Assembly (NCBI RefSeq): GCF_004348985.1
Contig: NZ_SMKW01000071.1
Location: forward strand, 1 to 49,597
Length of the DNA: 49,597 nucleotides
Source of the DNA: Saccharopolyspora elongata
GTDB lineage: Bacteria; Actinomycetota; Actinomycetes; Mycobacteriales; Pseudonocardiaceae
Direction of reading: 5' to 3'
Shown: in pieces, positions 8,267 through 16,366 of the stretch
Layout of the letters: every line of letters begins with the position of its first letter
Position numbering within the stretch: the stretch's first letter is position 1
Notes under the pieces: generated by a model
What the model saw: only the letters and a program-made list of their open reading frames with translations
Database searches by the model: none
Told to the model about the DNA's origin: nothing
Translations under genes and position numbers: made by a program

Positions 8267-8662
8267 ATGGCGGAGATCGGTGATCGGATTGCCGTTCCGC
8301 GAGGGGTGTACGACCGCCTCCTCGCAGATGCCGCGGCCTGGAGGGATTTCGCGGAGCGGTTGCACGACGAGTTGCTGGTGCTGGCGCGGTTGATCGAATC
8401 TCCGCACCTGCGTGAGCTGATCCGGGACTGGTTTGAATGGGAGAGGCGTAGTCGCATGGTTCGGTCGTCTCATGCGATCAGCGCCGTAGCGGACTGGTCG
8501 TTGCTCGCCGGCGTTCCCACGTATGCCGACCTGCAGCGTCGGCGTGCGCAGCCTGGGGAAGTCGCTGCTGAAGCGCGCCGGCGTCGTGGGGAGTACGTCG
8601 GTGGTCCGGTGGATTGGCATACGGGGTTACCGATCCGTGTGGACTGCGGTCGGTCAGCATGA
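8267..8662 (+). CDS. Hypothetical protein in the ATPase operon
   Basis: 131 residues, mostly helical and charged (VYDRLLADAAAWRDFAERLHDELLVLARLIES); no family recognised. The ATG at 8267 is preceded by GGGGGAG and is preferred over an in-frame GTG at 8069, whose upstream 66 codons look non-coding. The stop overlaps the ATPase start by ATGA, so the two are coupled. By position it may be an accessory of the ATPase, for example a replication or DNA-transfer factor. Confidence 0.65.
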   Translation: MAEIGDRIAVPRGVYDRLLADAAAWRDFAERLHDELLVLARLIESPHLRELIRDWFEWERRSRMVRSSHAISAVADWSLLAGVPTYADLQRRRAQPGEVAAEARRRRGEYVGGPVDWHTGLPIRVDCGRSA

Positions 8663-10041
8663 GGTATGGGAGGGAGAATTCGGATGCTGCTTCCTGGTAC
8701 GACCCGGCCGATGGCGTGGTGTATCCCGCCGGGAACACGGTGAACGCAGCGTTGGAGGAAAAGGCGCGGCGAGAACAACAAGACCGCGAGGCCGCGAAGG
8801 TCCTCAGGATCGACGGCGGGAGGCCGACGGAGCCGGTGCGCCGTGTCGCATGGCGCAAGGCCAGCGATTTCGACATCAAGCGACGCAAGTGGGCTTGGCA
8901 AGACCGTGTTCCGCTGGGGGAGGTCACGTTGTGGGTCGGTCATGCCGGCATCGGCAAATCGCTGGCCGCCGCGTGGTTGTCGGCCCAGATCACCCGTGGA
9001 GCTCTTGCTGGTGAGTTGCGTGGCAAACCGGCGCCGGTCATGTATCTCGCTACGGAAGATTCCTGGGAGCTCTCCCTGGCTCCTCGGCTGCTGGCTGCGG
9101 GAGCGGATATGGACAACGTGCTTGCGCTGCATACCGAGACCTTCGTCGGTGAGGACATTGCTGAGGGAACGCTGTCGCTTGCTGTGGACATCCCTTCCTT
9201 GCGTCAGGCGGTGGAGAAAACGGGAGCGCGTGTGATCGTGCTCGATGCCCTGCTATCAGCCATGAGTGGGTTCGATCTGGCCAAGCAGGGGATCGTCCGG
9301 TCGTTGTTGGAGCCGTTGTCCAGGCTCGCTCAGGACCTGGCGGTGGCGGTGGTCGGTGTCGCTCATTTCCGGAAATCTGGAGGTACCGAGCCGTTGCTGA
9401 TGATTTCCGGGTCCGCGGAGTTCGGGCAGGTGGTGCGATCCGCGGTGGGGTTCGCCCGCGACCCTGATGCGGAAGACGGGTCGTGTGTGATGTCGATGAT
9501 CAAATCGAACGTCGCGTCGCTGAGGACTCCGTCTCTGCGGTACGTCGTCGCCCCGGCTTCGGTACGCGCCGAGGATGGGCTACCGACTGAGGTGGGGCGG
9601 TTCGAGCTCGTTGGTGAATCGGACCAGGACGTGTCGGCGTTACTCAATCACGGGCCGGTGTCGGCGGATGAGCAGTCGGAGCGGTCGGAGTCTCGAGCGT
9701 GGTTGATGGCGTATTTGCGGGACTGCGGTGGCCGTGCTGAGGCTGGTGACGTGATCCGGGCTGCCGAGGCGGCCGGCCTGTCGAAGGACAAGGTCAAGAA
9801 GGCGCGGGTGAAGATCGGCGCCAAGACGGAGAAGGTGGGCTTCGCAGGGCGGTGGGAATGGGTTCTCCCCGAAGGTGCCGTAGAAGGTGCCGAAGATGCC
9901 AGAGATATAGCGCAGGCACCTCCGGCACCTTCAGGCACCTTCCAGACCTTATGCGCGGGTGCTTGCGGCCTTCCGCTCGGTGACGAACCGGACAACCAGG
10001 GCGGCTTCCACGCCGAATGCCACCCTGTCGGCAGGCAGTGA
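8659..10041 (+). CDS. AAA-family (RecA/RepA-like, AAA_25) ATPase
   Basis: 460 residues. Walker A GHAGIGKS at residues 94-101; Walker B-like ARVIVLDALLSAM near 190; a sensor-like stretch VAVVGVAHFRKSGG fits the RepA/DnaB-like hexameric ATPases coded by plasmids, phages and actinomycete integrative elements. Residues about 360-420 form a probable winged helix (SRAWLMAYLRDCGG...SKDKVKKARVKIGA), and the tail carries a Cys motif (CAGACG). Likely role: replicative helicase or helicase loader of a mobile element. It overlaps its upstream neighbour (ATGA) and the next gene (TGATG). No primase gene is visible beside it. Confidence 0.8.
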   Translation: MRYGRENSDAASWYDPADGVVYPAGNTVNAALEEKARREQQDREAAKVLRIDGGRPTEPVRRVAWRKASDFDIKRRKWAWQDRVPLGEVTLWVGHAGIGKSLAAAWLSAQITRGALAGELRGKPAPVMYLATEDSWELSLAPRLLAAGADMDNVLALHTETFVGEDIAEGTLSLAVDIPSLRQAVEKTGARVIVLDALLSAMSGFDLAKQGIVRSLLEPLSRLAQDLAVAVVGVAHFRKSGGTEPLLMISGSAEFGQVVRSAVGFARDPDAEDGSCVMSMIKSNVASLRTPSLRYVVAPASVRAEDGLPTEVGRFELVGESDQDVSALLNHGPVSADEQSERSESRAWLMAYLRDCGGRAEAGDVIRAAEAAGLSKDKVKKARVKIGAKTEKVGFAGRWEWVLPEGAVEGAEDARDIAQAPPAPSGTFQTLCAGACGLPLGDEPDNQGGFHAECHPVGRQ

Positions 10042-10223
10042 TGCGTCGGTGTGCCGCGTGCGGCAACAGAATGAAGCTTGAGGGCGCCTACCACCCGTGG
10101 TGCGACCCGGAGGTGCGTGCGGATTTTCGGAACGTGGTCTGCTGCAGGGTGTGCGGGGAGCAAGTGAAGGAGCTGACGGACGACGGTGAGTGCGGCTGGT
10201 GCCGCGATCGACGCACTAGGTGA
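10041..10223 (+). CDS. Small cysteine-rich (zinc-ribbon-like) protein
   Basis: 60 residues with paired cysteines at 4/7, 35/38 and 51/54 plus singles at 21 and 34, the pattern of one or two zinc ribbons. The start overlaps the ATPase stop (TGATG), so it is part of that operon. Small zinc proteins of this type often accompany replication genes on actinobacterial mobile elements; no specific role can be assigned. Confidence 0.65.
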   Translation: MRRCAACGNRMKLEGAYHPWCDPEVRADFRNVVCCRVCGEQVKELTDDGECGWCRDRRTR

Positions 10224-10479
10224 GTTGCCTGCTCAGGCGTCGGGCAACGGCCTCGGCGGAGGAGCGAGGGAGTTGCGCTACACGGCCTGGTTGCTGCACG
10301 ACTACGCGGAAGATCAAGAGGGAAAGGTGATCAAGGCGGCGGAGGCAGTACCGGGCCGCGCGTTTGACCGTGCTCGTCAGTTCTTGATTCCTTCATCTCG
10401 GCGATTGTTGGTCCTGACTTTCCGTTCAGGGGATGGGATGCCAACCTGGCCAGGGTCGGCTTCCGTGTTCGCCGCGTAG
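10186..10479 (+). CDS. Possible small hypothetical protein
   Basis: 97 codons from a GTG inside the end of the zinc-ribbon gene. Codon bias is good as far as about 10380 (ELRYTAWLLHDYAEDQEGKV) and then fades; the frame finally overlaps the 3' end of the convergent phosphotransferase gene. It may be a genuine last gene of the ATPase operon with a degraded or displaced C-terminus. No family recognised. Confidence 0.35.
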   Translation: MSAAGAAIDALGELPAQASGNGLGGGARELRYTAWLLHDYAEDQEGKVIKAAEAVPGRAFDRARQFLIPSSRRLLVLTFRSGDGMPTWPGSASVFAA

Positions 10480-11307
10480 GCAGGCGAGTCGGTGGGCAAA
10501 CTGGGGCTGGATAGCGGGGTTTGTGCTGGCAATCTGTGCTGCCATAGTGGTCATTCGCAGCTCGCGGATGTCTCGTAGTACCTCGAAGCCATCCCACTCT
10601 GTGACGTCGTATCCGTAGATCTTGCAGTAGGCAAGCCATGCTTCGGAGTCGATCATTTGCGTTGTGACGTACCCGACCGCCGTCGACACGAGGTCCCACT
10701 CAGGAGGCCCGAACGAGCAGCGTTCGAAGTCATGGAGAACGGGGCCGGCCGCTGTCAACGCGACGTTTCCCCGCCATGCGTCCCCGTGGACCACACGTCG
10801 GGTCATACCTTCCGGCAGGTCAGCGTAGGCGCTTTCAAGCTCAGACAGCCGTTGGCTCATCCACGCACGATCACCCGAGGGCAACGCGCGTGCGTTGTCG
10901 ATCCGATCCGCCAGACGGACGAATGGAGCCAGTTCGGGAAGGCTGAACTGGGGAGTCGGAAGGCTGTGAAAGTCGCGGAGCACCGTAGCGACGTCGGAGG
11001 TCGTTCCTTGGGTGTGTGGTGGCAGCTCATGCCAGAACGTGACCGCGCGACCGAAGGCGGCGACAGGCTGTTCGACGTCGCGAAGAGGGCGCACGGCAGC
11101 CACGCCGTTATCCTCCAGCCAGGTGGCGACTTTGATTTCCTTTGCTGCCGCCGCGTCTTGGCCTGACCGTGCGATGCGTGCGACTACACCGTTGGGAAGA
11201 CGGAAGAGAGCGTTTTCGCCAAGCCGGATCACCTCGGCGTCGTCAGCCCGCAGGCCGACCCGGGCGCTTGCTGCGTTGAGCACTTCTGCAAGAGACAAGC
11301 CGTTCAT
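10426..11307 (-). CDS. Aminoglycoside-phosphotransferase-fold (APH) kinase
   Basis: 293 residues with the APH small-molecule kinase fold: an N-lobe with VIRLGENALFRLPNG, the catalytic loop VHGDAWRGN and the metal-binding LHDFERCSFGPPEWD. Family members phosphorylate aminoglycosides, choline or other hydroxylated metabolites with ATP; the substrate cannot be told here. The ATG at 11307 overlaps the stop of the upstream regulator (ATGA), so the two form one transcription unit. A regulator plus APH kinase pair beside mobile DNA may be an accessory resistance or metabolite-modification unit. Confidence 0.85.
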   Translation of the reverse strand: MNGLSLAEVLNAASARVGLRADDAEVIRLGENALFRLPNGVVARIARSGQDAAAAKEIKVATWLEDNGVAAVRPLRDVEQPVAAFGRAVTFWHELPPHTQGTTSDVATVLRDFHSLPTPQFSLPELAPFVRLADRIDNARALPSGDRAWMSQRLSELESAYADLPEGMTRRVVHGDAWRGNVALTAAGPVLHDFERCSFGPPEWDLVSTAVGYVTTQMIDSEAWLAYCKIYGYDVTEWDGFEVLRDIRELRMTTMAAQIASTNPAIQPQFAHRLACLRGEHGSRPWPGWHPIP

Positions 11308-12629
11308 GCCGTCGCCACCGCGGACCCGATCCGGCTGCAAAGCTCGGCGACCTCGTCGAGGTGCACATGGGGCTTGCCGACCCGGCGAAGTTCCCTGAGA
11401 TCGTCGGCAGCTCGCCGTGACTTGATCGGCCCCGCCGCCTGAAGTGCTTGGGTGCCGAGTTGAGAGGCCTCGGTTGGGTCGCCGGCGACCATCGTCAGAG
11501 ATGCGAGCTTTGTCAGACTGATCGCACGTGATCGAGCGTGGGCGTCGGCGTGTGCAGCCACAGACGCAGCGAGACGGCTTCGAGCCTCCGTGATGAACTG
11601 TCCGCGCACCCCGAGTTCCCACAACGCATGTCCTGTGTCACCAGCATGTTGGGCAGCGTCGTAGTACATCATCCATGGTGGGTTCTCTACCGGGTTCGCG
11701 TTGCTGAATGAGTCATCGGCGAGCCCGACCGCGGTCAGGGTGTCCTGAGTCCGACCGAGCTTTCCGAGAGCACGGGCTCGGGCGGTGTGCAGCATGGCGC
11801 GTTCAGTCGGTACGAGCCGGTCGGCTCGAACGAGTGCCAGTTCGGTGTAGGTCAATCCTGCGTCAGGGTCTCCACACCAAATCGCCTGCCGTGCCATCGA
11901 GGACAGGACTTTGGCACGCAAGTGCCAGTCTCCGGCCTCCTCGGCGCACGCCAGCGCAAAGCGGAACATACGGCGGGCATCGTCGTGGGCGTAGGCGTCA
12001 AACGCCATAAAACCTGTGACGTGAGCTAGATACCCAACCGCCGACAACAAGTCATTCCGAACTGCTGGAGCGCACCGTCCGTTGAGAAGCTCCGCGGAAT
12101 AACGCAGTTGCGCGGCTACGGCTTCCCGGACCAGGCCACCCCCGTAGCGCGCATCCCAGCCGCCGAAGGCTTGGGCAGCGGCACGAACGTCCGCCACCTC
12201 GGACGCGCCAACGACGGATGGAACTGGAGTCGGCTCGCTAGGGGCGAGCATGTTGAGGATCGAAGGGCCGACTAAGGCGGCAGTGCTGACGCCGACGGCC
12301 GCACGCAAGAATTCCTGACGGTCCACGTCTGCCACCGTAGAACGGCTGCGTCGAGGACGTCGAAACCCCAACTCCCGATCGGTACGGACTCCGAGTACCG
12401 CGCGTAGTCCTGCGCGCCGGTCGGCGTCCTGTGGCCATCTGATCTTTCCCTGTTCAAGCTTGCCGATGTAGTTCGCGTTCAGCGCGGTCACGCGAGGTGG
12501 GTTCGTGTGCTCGTAGACCCACGTGTTGACCAGGTCGGCAAGCTCTTCGCGCGACAGCGGTTCGCCCGTTGCGTTCGGTGACTCGGAGCGCTCACGAGCG
12601 CGGCGAAGTAGATCGTTCGGCTCAGACAC
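11304..12629 (-). CDS. XRE-like regulator with helical-repeat C-terminus
   Basis: 441 residues. Residues 1-90 contain a lambda-repressor-like HTH (LNANYIGKLEQGKIRWP), residues about 90-135 a linker with a short hydrophobic stretch (FLRAAVGVSTAALVG), and the rest is all helical and TPR-like (ALACAEEAGDWHLRAKVLSSMARQA...). The GTG at 12629 is chosen because GAGGAG lies just upstream. It is divergent from the 12.9-14.6 kb module and probably controls it, as a similar regulator precedes the paralogous module at 33.5 kb. Confidence 0.8.
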   Translation of the reverse strand: MSEPNDLLRRARERSESPNATGEPLSREELADLVNTWVYEHTNPPRVTALNANYIGKLEQGKIRWPQDADRRAGLRAVLGVRTDRELGFRRPRRSRSTVADVDRQEFLRAAVGVSTAALVGPSILNMLAPSEPTPVPSVVGASEVADVRAAAQAFGGWDARYGGGLVREAVAAQLRYSAELLNGRCAPAVRNDLLSAVGYLAHVTGFMAFDAYAHDDARRMFRFALACAEEAGDWHLRAKVLSSMARQAIWCGDPDAGLTYTELALVRADRLVPTERAMLHTARARALGKLGRTQDTLTAVGLADDSFSNANPVENPPWMMYYDAAQHAGDTGHALWELGVRGQFITEARSRLAASVAAHADAHARSRAISLTKLASLTMVAGDPTEASQLGTQALQAAGPIKSRRAADDLRELRRVGKPHVHLDEVAELCSRIGSAVATA

Positions 12630-12645
12630 GGTTGTTCTCCTCGAA

Positions 12646-12660
12646 GGGCAGAGCGTGCCC
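12646..12660. promoter_or_regulatory. Candidate operator, inverted repeat GGGCA-N5-TGCCC
   Basis: A perfect 5-bp inverted repeat with a 5-bp centre, about 17 bp upstream of the regulator's GTG. Its outline is like the GGGTAC-N5-GTACCC repeat in front of the second module (34752-34768), so both may be sites for the local HTH regulator. The short arms make chance occurrence quite possible. Confidence 0.3.
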
Positions 12661-12882
12661 ATGTTTGCACAATGAGTAACCGACGTCACGCTCGAAGCTC
12701 CCGGCTATCCTCCCGCAAACATCCCCTTGACAACCCAGTTATGCACCGTTCCGGTGCCTCCACGCCACCGGCAGAGTCGGCTCCATGTCGGGATGTCGGA
12801 AAGCGGAGACGGAGGTTGCACAGGTGCGATGGGTGCGTAGGGGGCCGGCGAAAGCGGTCGCGGCAGGGGAGGCATCAGTGCG

Positions 12883-13290
12883 ATGACCAATCTGGTGAAC
12901 ACCATCCTTGAGCTCCGCATGCTGCCGGCGTGGCTCGAACAGCACATCCAGGCGATCGACGACACACGTCGAGCTGGATACAGGTTTCTCTACCTTCCGA
13001 ACTTGGAGAACCTGACGATGTTGCAGGCATTCCACCTGGCGCATGGAGCCACTGACTGGTACTGCGCGGGCTCGGCGACGGAAGCGATCGGGGCTCGGTT
13101 CGTTCTGGAATTCGGTCGGCCGCGCCAGTTGTGGCAGGCGTGCGGTTCGGTCACTGACGTGATCGGCGAGCTGCTGCAACTGCCGCCGCACGGTTCCCCG
13201 GGTGCCCCGCGTCTCGCGCTTTCGGGGCCCAGCGACCTGTGGGTGCCCTCGTTTGCGCGGTCGTCGTTCGGTGGCATCGGGCTTTCCTGA
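12883..13290 (+). CDS. Hypothetical protein, first gene of RbpA module 1
   Basis: 135 residues, no recognised domain. It is clearly paralogous to the 34803-35219 product: both share (A/P).LEQHI/LRPHLAAI openings, an AFH.AHGA block, the G(S/T)VTDV(I/V)(G/A)EL stretch, LPPHGS.GAPRLALS and (D/E)LWVPS near the C-terminus. The ATG at 12883 follows GGGGAGG. It is transcribed divergently from the HTH regulator. Conserved order with the other module implies a shared function with the downstream genes, which is unknown. Confidence 0.7.
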   Translation: MTNLVNTILELRMLPAWLEQHIQAIDDTRRAGYRFLYLPNLENLTMLQAFHLAHGATDWYCAGSATEAIGARFVLEFGRPRQLWQACGSVTDVIGELLQLPPHGSPGAPRLALSGPSDLWVPSFARSSFGGIGLS

Positions 13291-13431
13291 CGCCGTTGCG
13301 CGGCGATTGCGTTCCAGTAATTGGGTTTTCTAAGACGGCGGCGGGCGGCGCCGATGGCTTGTGACCGCCGGACCGAGCTGCCTCCCCGCGCGTATCGGGT
13401 GACTCCTTTGTGCGCAGGGAGGTCTTAAACC

Positions 13432-13471
13432 CGGCCGGGATGCCGGTGCCCCCGTCTCGGCGTCCCGGCCG
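13432..13471 (+). promoter_or_regulatory. Hairpin just upstream of the 13491 gene
   Basis: Arms 13432-13445 and 13458-13471 form a 14-bp stem with one G-U pair and a 12-nt loop, ending 19 bp before the start codon. No T-run follows. It could be an attenuator, an mRNA-stability element or a partial terminator separating the 12883 gene from the rest of the module. Confidence 0.45.
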
Positions 13472-13490
13472 TTCTCAAGAGGAGGGAATT

Positions 13491-13700
13491 ATGTTGGAAG
13501 GGCTGAGAGAAGTCTCGTGTCGCGATCGCGCGGGCCGGGAGAGCGACGTCGTGGTCGGTCACATGTCCTCGGCCGTGTGGCTGCGTGTGGCCGGTGAGGA
13601 GCGATTGCTCGACCTGACGCAGGCCAAGGCGTTGCACGTTGCGATCGGCATTCAGGTCGCTGCCCTGCAGACCGTTCGCCGTGAGGCGGTGCGGGGATGA
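13491..13700 (+). CDS. Small hypothetical protein
   Basis: 69 residues; reads as a compact beta-rich protein (SSAVWLRVAGEERLLDLTQAK). The ATG at 13491 has an excellent AGAGGAGGG site and is preferred over an upstream in-frame start at 13410. Its stop overlaps the ATG of the small membrane protein (ATGA). It has no counterpart in the second RbpA module. Confidence 0.6.
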   Translation: MLEGLREVSCRDRAGRESDVVVGHMSSAVWLRVAGEERLLDLTQAKALHVAIGIQVAALQTVRREAVRG

Positions 13701-13813
13701 GCGATCTCGTATTGCCCCTGATCGTCGTCGCGGCTCTCGCCGTTGCACTGGGAGCGGGTTTGTGGTGGCTGCTGGTCGGAGTGGAGTCGGAGCAGCCGGA
13801 GGGAAAAGAGTGA
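13697..13813 (+). CDS. 38-residue single-pass membrane protein
   Basis: One strong hydrophobic segment (LPLIVVAALAVALGAGLWWL) and a short acidic tail ending EGKE. A counterpart of 37 residues with the same C-terminal EGKE sits at the same place in the second module (35290-35403). Both overlaps (ATGA upstream, GTGA downstream) point to tight coupling. It may anchor the module's other products at the membrane. Confidence 0.7.
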   Translation: MSDLVLPLIVVAALAVALGAGLWWLLVGVESEQPEGKE

Positions 13814-14319
13814 GCCGCCCGCGTCTGCCGATCCGGTTGTCCTCCATGGAACCGGCCGAGATCGACGACTTGACGTGGCTGGCGAGCGCGACCGAATCCG
13901 TGATTCACGCCTGCGGCCCCGGAGGACACCTGCTGTGCGGGCACAAGGTGGTCGACGAGCCGGAGACCTGCACCGGGTATCTCCCGGCATCCCGCTGGCC
14001 CGGTCATCAGCCGCACCTTGCATGCCTGGCCGCCGCTCCGGCGTGGGTCGACGATCTCGTCGAGCCGCGCGCCACTCGCCCGTTCGGCGAAGAGGAAGCG
14101 GTTACGGGGCGGCACGCCATCGAGACCGTGACAACCCTGCGGATGCAGGGTCTCGCGCAGGGCATCAAAGTGTTCGAGCGCGCGATGGCCGTGCCGCCGC
14201 CAGGACCCGCCAACGAAAACGGCCCCGGCAGTTCCACCCTGCCGGGGACGCGAGCGGAGTCTAGTCGGACGTCGACCGCGGAGTCGACTGCGCCGTACGA
14301 GCTCGGGGAGGTCGCGTGA
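13810..14319 (+). CDS. Hypothetical protein of RbpA module 1
   Basis: 169 residues from a GTG that overlaps the preceding stop. It has scattered Cys/His (ACGPGGHLLCGH, TCTGYL, HLACLAA) that might bind zinc, then a low-complexity Pro/Ser-rich tail. It occupies the same slot as the 187-residue product at 35400-35963; the two have little evident similarity in the first part but share the tail motif PGSS.LPGT. Its stop overlaps the RbpA start (GTGA). Confidence 0.65.
   Translation: MSRPRLPIRLSSMEPAEIDDLTWLASATESVIHACGPGGHLLCGHKVVDEPETCTGYLPASRWPGHQPHLACLAAAPAWVDDLVEPRATRPFGEEEAVTGRHAIETVTTLRMQGLAQGIKVFERAMAVPPPGPANENGPGSSTLPGTRAESSRTSTAESTAPYELGEVA
14223..14247 (+). repeat. Intragenic hairpin, copy 1
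   Basis: A 9-bp perfect stem, CCCCGGCAG with CTGCCGGGG, around a 7-nt loop, inside the 3' part of the gene. Nearly the same 25 bp, with identical arms, lies at 35858-35882 in the paralogous gene of module 2, although the surrounding coding sequence has diverged. A conserved RNA structure or a shared small repeat is more likely than protein-level conservation alone. Confidence 0.55.
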
Positions 14320-14642
14320 CGACGCTCCGCGGTAGCCGCGGCTTCACGCCCAGCTTCTCCAAACTGCGCGAAAAACCTGCGTCGCGCCGGATGGTCCGCT
14401 ACGCCTGCCCCAAGGGCCACGAGTTCGAGATGCCGTTCGCTGCCCACGCAGAGGCGTCGCCGCGTTGGGCCTGCCGCCAACACGGCGTCGAGTCGACGTG
14501 CATCGACGGTGGCGAGCTGGAGCAGACGAAGGCCAAGCCGCCCCGAACCCACTGGGACATGCTGTGGGAACGGCGAACGCTCCCGCAGCTGCAGCAGCTG
14601 CTCGATGAGCGGCTGGCGCTGTTGCATTCGCGCACCGAATAG
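14316..14642 (+). CDS. rbpA: RbpA-family RNA polymerase-binding protein, paralogue 1
   Basis: 108 residues. RbpA binds core RNA polymerase and group I sigma factors and stabilises the open complex in actinobacteria. Family features: an N-terminal tail, a beta-barrel core with YACPKGHEFEMPF and CRQHG in place of a zinc site, the basic linker, and the C-terminal sigma-interaction domain HWDMLWERRTLPQLQQLLDE. The GTG at 14316 overlaps the previous stop. It ends an operon and is followed by a perfect terminator hairpin. Its accessory location and a second divergent copy at 36.5 kb suggest a specialised paralogue rather than the housekeeping gene. Confidence 0.9.
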   Translation: MTTLRGSRGFTPSFSKLREKPASRRMVRYACPKGHEFEMPFAAHAEASPRWACRQHGVESTCIDGGELEQTKAKPPRTHWDMLWERRTLPQLQQLLDERLALLHSRTE

Positions 14643-14691
14643 CGCCCTCAGCTCGGTCTGGCGACGAAGCCCCCCGAGTCGCCGGGTCGAA

Positions 14692-14727
14692 CCTGGGCAC
14701 CCGCACAACGAAGTGCGGGTGCCCAGG
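14692..14727 (+). terminator. Terminator hairpin after RbpA 1
   Basis: A perfect 14-bp stem (14692-14705 with 14714-14727, CCTGGGCACCCGCA arm) and an 8-nt loop, 50 bp after the rbpA stop. No long T-run, as is common in actinomycetes. Confidence 0.85.
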
Positions 14728-14752
14728 ATCTAATTGCCAGAAGGAAAGAGTA

Positions 14753-15169
14753 GTGTTGTCAAAGAAAATAGTCCCATGGCAGAGAGTAGTTCTCCTGAGT
14801 TATCTGTGGGAGACGCTGTGCGTGTTCAATCTGTTTATTTATCTTCGCGCGGACAGAATTGCTCCTTGTCAAGCGGCTTGGTGGTGGGTAGTCGTGGCCC
14901 ACTCCATCGCTTCGGTCGTACTTGCGGTGGCCATTCAACTATTCCAGGTGAACTGGCTTCGAATCGTCCTGGCTGCAATGGGGATCGTAAGTGTTTTCCT
15001 TGCGATCTACGCGGGCCTGCATGCTGCAACCTTGGAAATGATCCTGCAAATGGTCCTTGTGGGTTCAGTTCCTTGGCTGTTTAATCTGGATCGAGGTTCC
15101 GTGAAGTCGCCTGATCGGCCAGGTGTCGATGCTGCCGAGGAAGCGATGTCGCACGAGGGGGCGCAGTGA
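14753..15169 (+). CDS. Integral membrane protein, unknown
   Basis: 138 residues with about four hydrophobic helices (VVLLSYLWETLCVFNLFIYL; WWWVVVAHSIASVVLAVAI; IVLAAMGIVSVFLAIYAGL; LQMVLVGSVPWLF) and a hydrophilic tail. The GTG at 14753 (or TTG at 14756) follows AAGGAAAGAG. The start of the gene is richer in A/T than its surroundings, suggesting recent acquisition. It overlaps the next small membrane gene (GTGA). Function unknown. Confidence 0.65.
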   Translation: MLSKKIVPWQRVVLLSYLWETLCVFNLFIYLRADRIAPCQAAWWWVVVAHSIASVVLAVAIQLFQVNWLRIVLAAMGIVSVFLAIYAGLHAATLEMILQMVLVGSVPWLFNLDRGSVKSPDRPGVDAAEEAMSHEGAQ

Positions 15170-15303
15170 AATACGTGCTAGCTGCCGTCCTGCTTTATGG
15201 TCTGATCGTGGTCTCGATGCTGGTTGGTGCCGCGTCTACCGTGGCTGACATGGACAAAAAGATGGCCTACGTTCGACCGACGGTGTGCGAAGCCGGGGTC
15301 TAG
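15166..15303 (+). CDS. 45-residue membrane peptide
   Basis: Starts with a GTG overlapping the previous stop. Lys at position 2, then a hydrophobic segment (VLAAVLLYGLIVVSMLVGAA) and a short tail with one Cys. It looks like a single-pass membrane peptide or uncleaved signal. Its coupling to the upstream membrane protein suggests they work together. Confidence 0.55.
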   Translation: MKYVLAAVLLYGLIVVSMLVGAASTVADMDKKMAYVRPTVCEAGV

Positions 15304-15385
15304 GTCGGCCGAATTTCGCGACTACATGGAGTCGGCGCGGGGGAGAGGCTGCAGTGTCTCCGCGCCGAGCCCTGAGGAAGAGGAA

Positions 15386-15763
15386 ATGAAAGTTAGTCAG
15401 CTCAGGCGCATCAGACTGCGACTGAACGGCAACAGATCACGATTCAATCCGCGGCATTTGCGGTATGTTACCCCAGCTGAGGAGCTTATTATTCTTGGTG
15501 TCGCCAGCGGGTGTCGCAATTCGGAAATTGCGGACTCTCTGGGAATCTGTACCTCTTCCGTTAAAACGCACGTGAAAAACATTCTTGCGAAGTTTGACCT
15601 GCGTGGGCGTGCAGAGATTGTGGTCGTTGCTTACGAGGTGGGGCTCGTGGTTCCGGGATGGGTCGCCTCCGCTGAATTCGTTCGCAAGCCTCAGGTTGGT
15701 CGAGAGTATTACCCCAGTGAGGTCTCGCCGAAAGAGAGGCCGCTGGTGCCGCTGCGTCCATAA
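15386..15763 (+). CDS. Orphan LuxR-type HTH protein
   Basis: 125 residues. The LuxR/FixJ DNA-binding fold spans about 27-85: VTPAEELIILGVASGCRNSEIADSLGI, then SSVKTHVKNILAKFDLRGRAEIV. There is no receiver or sensor domain. The ATG at 15386 follows GAGGAAGAGGAA and is preferred over a longer in-frame start inside non-coding DNA. The coding sequence is lower in GC than its neighbours. Likely a transcription factor for nearby membrane genes; the target is unknown. Confidence 0.8.
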   Translation: MKVSQLRRIRLRLNGNRSRFNPRHLRYVTPAEELIILGVASGCRNSEIADSLGICTSSVKTHVKNILAKFDLRGRAEIVVVAYEVGLVVPGWVASAEFVRKPQVGREYYPSEVSPKERPLVPLRP

Positions 15764-15792
15764 CGTCGCAGCCCTTTGCGGAGAAGGATTTC

Positions 15793-16269
15793 ATGTTTCG
15801 TTTCTTTGCGCGCTCCCCTCGCGGCTACGCCACACCGTTCGTGCACGTGCGAAAACCGCCACAACGATGGCTCGTGACCGCTATCGCTGTGGTCGCCGCC
15901 GAGATGACCCTGACTCTCGCTTTGGTTCTTTACGGTGAGATCGCCGCACTTTTCGTGGTTCCGTTCCTGGCTGTCGCCGTCACACACGGCATCGTCCTCG
16001 TCGAGTCGCGCACCTACGCCATCGGGCGTGACTGGATTCGGCGCGGATTTCGTGCTGTCGGCTTGGACGACCTTCGTTCAGCGGACGTCGTCCGGGGCAG
16101 CGTGGTACTCCGGGACGGCCGGGGGTACGTGCGTTTCCCCGTGAGCGTGTTGCGTGCCGAATTGGAGTTCTGGGACCCGATCGACGCAGCACTCTGCCGG
16201 TCGGAGGACACCGAGGTGTCCAAAGCGGTGTGCGACCTCCTTGACGAGCTCGCGGAGGCAGCAGCGTGA
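15793..16269 (+). CDS. Two-helix membrane protein
   Basis: 158 residues: a short cytoplasmic N-terminus, two adjacent hydrophobic segments (LVTAIAVVAAEMTLTLALVL; AALFVVPFLAVAVTHGIVL) and a soluble C-terminal domain of about 90 residues with a beta-rich start (SADVVRGSVVLRDGRGYVRFP). It resembles small bacterial PH-like membrane proteins, though not clearly enough to name. Probably cotranscribed with the LuxR-type gene 30 bp upstream. Confidence 0.6.
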   Translation: MFRFFARSPRGYATPFVHVRKPPQRWLVTAIAVVAAEMTLTLALVLYGEIAALFVVPFLAVAVTHGIVLVESRTYAIGRDWIRRGFRAVGLDDLRSADVVRGSVVLRDGRGYVRFPVSVLRAELEFWDPIDAALCRSEDTEVSKAVCDLLDELAEAAA

Positions 16270-16366
16270 ACCACGGTCCTCGCGCATGCTCACCGAGGCT
16301 TTACCCGCCTGCGTGCGAGCTCTCGCGTGGCATCCGGCGGTGTCCTGGCACTGAGGGGCCGGTCGG

